This document shows, one piece after another, positions 62,485 to 64,000 of a stretch of 64,000 nt of DNA. The position numbers were made by a program, and so were the translations under genes. The notes beneath the pieces were generated by a model. The model was given only the letters and a program-made list of their open reading frames with translations, was not told where the DNA came from and did no database searches. Each line of letters begins with the position of its first letter. The first letter of the stretch is position 1. Source of the DNA: CBDFMR01 sp965249765 (lineage in GTDB: Bacteria > Bacteroidota > Bacteroidia > Chitinophagales > Saprospiraceae); NCBI GenBank assembly GCA_965249765.1, contig CBDFMR010000005.1, positions 2,170,001 to 2,234,000 on the forward strand, written 5' to 3'.

Positions 62485-62841
62485 ATGGATTTGATAAATT
62501 ACGTTCACGAGCAACTCGAGACCAATAAGGAAAGACCAGATTTCAAGGCTGGAGATCATGTAGCCGTGAATTACAAGATAGTTGAAGGCGAGAAAGAAAG
62601 GATTCAAACCTTCAAAGGCGACGTCCTCCAGATAAGGGGTGATGGAGCCGCCAAGACTTTTACCGTAAGGAAAGTGTCAAGTGGTGTCGGTGTAGAGAGA
62701 ATATTTCCTCTCATGTCACCTAATATTGTTGATATAAAAATCCTGAAAAGAGGTAAGGTGAGAAGAGCCAAGTTATTCTACCTAAGAAAGCTCGTAGGTA
62801 AGAAAGCCAAAATCAAGGAAAGGAGACATACTACTAAGTAG
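62485..62841 (+). CDS. rplS: 50S ribosomal protein L19
   Basis: 118 residues from ATG 62485 (MDLINYVHEQLETNKERPDF). Family marks: FKAGDHVAVNYKIVEGEKER, VLQIRGDGAAKTFTVRKVSSGVGVERIFPLMSP (read in two parts), and KRGKVRRAKLFYLRKLVGKKAKIKERR at the basic C terminus. It contacts 16S rRNA at the subunit interface. It stands alone instead of in the rpsP-rimM-trmD-rplS operon, which is normal for Bacteroidota. Confidence 0.95.
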   Translation: MDLINYVHEQLETNKERPDFKAGDHVAVNYKIVEGEKERIQTFKGDVLQIRGDGAAKTFTVRKVSSGVGVERIFPLMSPNIVDIKILKRGKVRRAKLFYLRKLVGKKAKIKERRHTTK

Positions 62842-62927
62842 TAATACGTAGGCTTGATATGATGCCTCGTTTATTCCACTCATTATCCACGAAACCGAAA
62901 TGCGGACTCATTACCAAGAATGTGAGT

Positions 62928-63293
62928 ATGTATAAGTATCTATTTTTATTTGTCATATTGTTTGGCTGTAAATCGGACCAGCTGGTATTCGACGACACTG
63001 CCATCCAGGGAGATTGGTATTTATCCTCTGCTTATCGCAATGGTAAGCTGACTGGTACACTGGAAAAAGCTTATTTTAAATTTGGTGAGAAAGAGATGCA
63101 TACTAACCTCATGGGTAACGATGTGGGGTCTTCGTACGTTATAAGTAATGGTATCATTCGACAGACATCAGAACCTAATCTAGAGTTTAAAAAGGTCAAG
63201 GTAAGTGGTGATACTCTGGAGTTTACCTCTTCGATTAGAGGAAATGATTTTGTATTCATTACGACTCGTACCAATCCTCACGCAGATCAGTAG
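62928..63293 (+). CDS. Small lipoprotein (lipocalin-like size), unknown function
   Basis: 121 residues from ATG 62928 (MYKYLFLFVILFGC, lipobox Cys14). The longer frame from 62859 has no signal. WYLSSAYRNGKLTGTLEKAYFKFG and a strand pattern to FVFITTRT resemble the lipocalin-like lipoproteins of Bacteroidota (G-x-W start, DTLEF strand). Ligand unknown. It lies 86 bp after rplS, probably on its own promoter. Confidence 0.72.
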   Translation: MYKYLFLFVILFGCKSDQLVFDDTAIQGDWYLSSAYRNGKLTGTLEKAYFKFGEKEMHTNLMGNDVGSSYVISNGIIRQTSEPNLEFKKVKVSGDTLEFTSSIRGNDFVFITTRTNPHADQ

Positions 63294-63340
63294 ATTGAAA
63301 CACGGGTACGTAGCATTAAATCGCTAAAACAGGCTGTACC

Positions 63341-64000
63341 GTGAAGAAAATAATATCGCTTCTCACTTTCACTCTTCTCCTCAGCCATGCTTCCAGATCT
63401 ATGGATGCAGCTGTTTCTTATACATTGTTTAATGATCTGTCACGTAGTTATATTGAAGTGCATATTCAGATTATGGGTAGTACCATAGCTTATGATACGT
63501 TGAGCAGTGGGAATATCCAAGGCCAAGTAGAACTTATGCTAGTCCTATCAAAGGGCTATGAAATAGTGTATCATGACAAAGTCCTGATACAAGGCCCCGT
63601 AAGCAAATTGCCCAAGGACTTTTTCCATCTTCATCGATCATATGTGGATGCAGGAGCCTACGAGCTTACCGTTCATCTAATCGATAAAAAAAACAAGGAG
63701 AATGTATACAATCAATCCTTGCCTCTGGAAATTGATGATATCGATGATCAACTTTCAATGTCGGGTATTCAACTGCTGGCATCCATCCATCCCGCTGAGG
63801 GTACAGATATTTCTGTCAAGAATGGACATCGCATTGAGCCCTTACCCCATGAGTATTATCCGTATGGCTTAGACCAGTTAAATTTTTATACGGAGATATA
63901 CAATAGTGCGCAGCACCTTACCTCTGACTTTGCTCTTTCCTATAAGATATTAAACAAGGACAACGATCACCATGTAGAGCTTCATGCTTATAAAAAGCTT
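63341..64000 (+). CDS. GWxTD-like exported protein, N-terminal part (runs off the window)
   Basis: From GTG 63341 the frame is open to the end (220 codons). It starts MKKIISLLTFTLLLSHASRS, a signal peptide, followed by AAVSYTLFNDLSRSYIEVHI and IQGQVELMLVLSKGYEIVYHD, then YELTVHLIDKKNKENVYNQS and MSGIQLLASI. This order of strands resembles the N-terminal half of Bacteroidota GWxTD-domain proteins (LSYKIF...VEVYL, SDIELIES, YAEIYN-type blocks; here FYTEIYNSAQH). The GWxTD domain itself would lie outside the window, so the call is by resemblance only. Confidence 0.6.
   Translation, partial: MKKIISLLTFTLLLSHASRSMDAAVSYTLFNDLSRSYIEVHIQIMGSTIAYDTLSSGNIQGQVELMLVLSKGYEIVYHDKVLIQGPVSKLPKDFFHLHRSYVDAGAYELTVHLIDKKNKENVYNQSLPLEIDDIDDQLSMSGIQLLASIHPAEGTDISVKNGHRIEPLPHEYYPYGLDQLNFYTEIYNSAQHLTSDFALSYKILNKDNDHHVELHAYKKL

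Noticed and set aside
1..64000. CRISPR arrays, prophage, conjugative or defence islands
   Set aside because: Searched by eye on both strands; no regular repeat-spacer pattern, phage structural genes, restriction or cas-like proteins were found.

Overview
The window looks like chromosomal DNA from a member of the Bacteroidota, most likely close to the Saprospiraceae. The evidence is a CHU_C/type IX secretion (T9SS) C-terminal domain with PKD repeats (60126-62411), a T9SS-type tail on a broken BNR-repeat protein (5745-7899), a TonB-dependent receptor with a CarboxypepD_reg-like domain (27715-30537), a short primary sigma factor of the Bacteroidota type (55303-56172), promoters of the TTG-N20-TAnnTTTG form, and a dockerin-like doublet of the kind common in Saprospiraceae secreted proteins (798-1865). 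Most of the window is ordinary housekeeping DNA. It runs into a gene at each end: a family 5 solute-binding protein on the left and a GWxTD-like exported protein on the right.

Region by region. 1-10450 holds lipB with a thioesterase, secreted redoxins, a broken SDR gene, a broken secreted BNR protein, a DAACS symporter, mnmD, a YtxJ-like protein and a 53-residue lipoprotein gene. 10575-17100 holds mpl, pdhB, an O-antigen ligase-like gene, cutA, an N-acetylglucosamine kinase-like gene, hbd and a DUF1573 lipoprotein. 17204-19567 holds tRNA-Ser(TGA) followed by a complete IS1634-family element between direct repeats of 167-168 bp. 19565-27695 holds damaged small genes beside the IS, then yfcE-like, a trans-sulfuration enzyme, the overlapping series rluD-luxC-nth, and a vapB gene with a truncated vapC.

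27715-36954 looks like a phosphate/oxyanion block. A TonB receptor and lipoprotein operon diverges from a phosphate-selective porin and a Na/Pi cotransporter, followed by chrA and an arsenate reductase. The divergent intergenic region (32085-32442) carries two arrays of TTAACA-like direct repeats with a strict 11-bp period. Each array ends exactly 9 nt from a TAnnTTTG -7 element. I read these as Pho boxes, which would place an otherwise uncharacterised TonB receptor/lipoprotein pair under phosphate control. This is the most interesting signal in the window.

37282-49401 holds a cystathionine beta-synthase, a LysM/RlpA-like protein, kdsB, cdd, a flippase, a sulfotransferase, prmC, a SUI1 factor, a serine hydrolase, a decayed VOC-trpF pair and hscA. 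49541-50990 holds a transposase remnant with an A10 slippery run and the SRP RNA gene. 51020-64000 holds a transaldolase-like gene, a nucleoside phosphorylase, an ArsC-like gene, a luxE-like gene, rpoD, a long-form GAPDH, an S41 protease, tsaC, the CHU_C protein and rplS.

A second theme is gene damage. At least five loci carry in-frame stops or 1-nt indels in short homopolymers (3137-3910, 5745-7899, 19911-20334, 45573-45981, 45974-46651). Two of the stops fall at or just before catalytic residues. This may be real decay or sequence error; only reads can decide.
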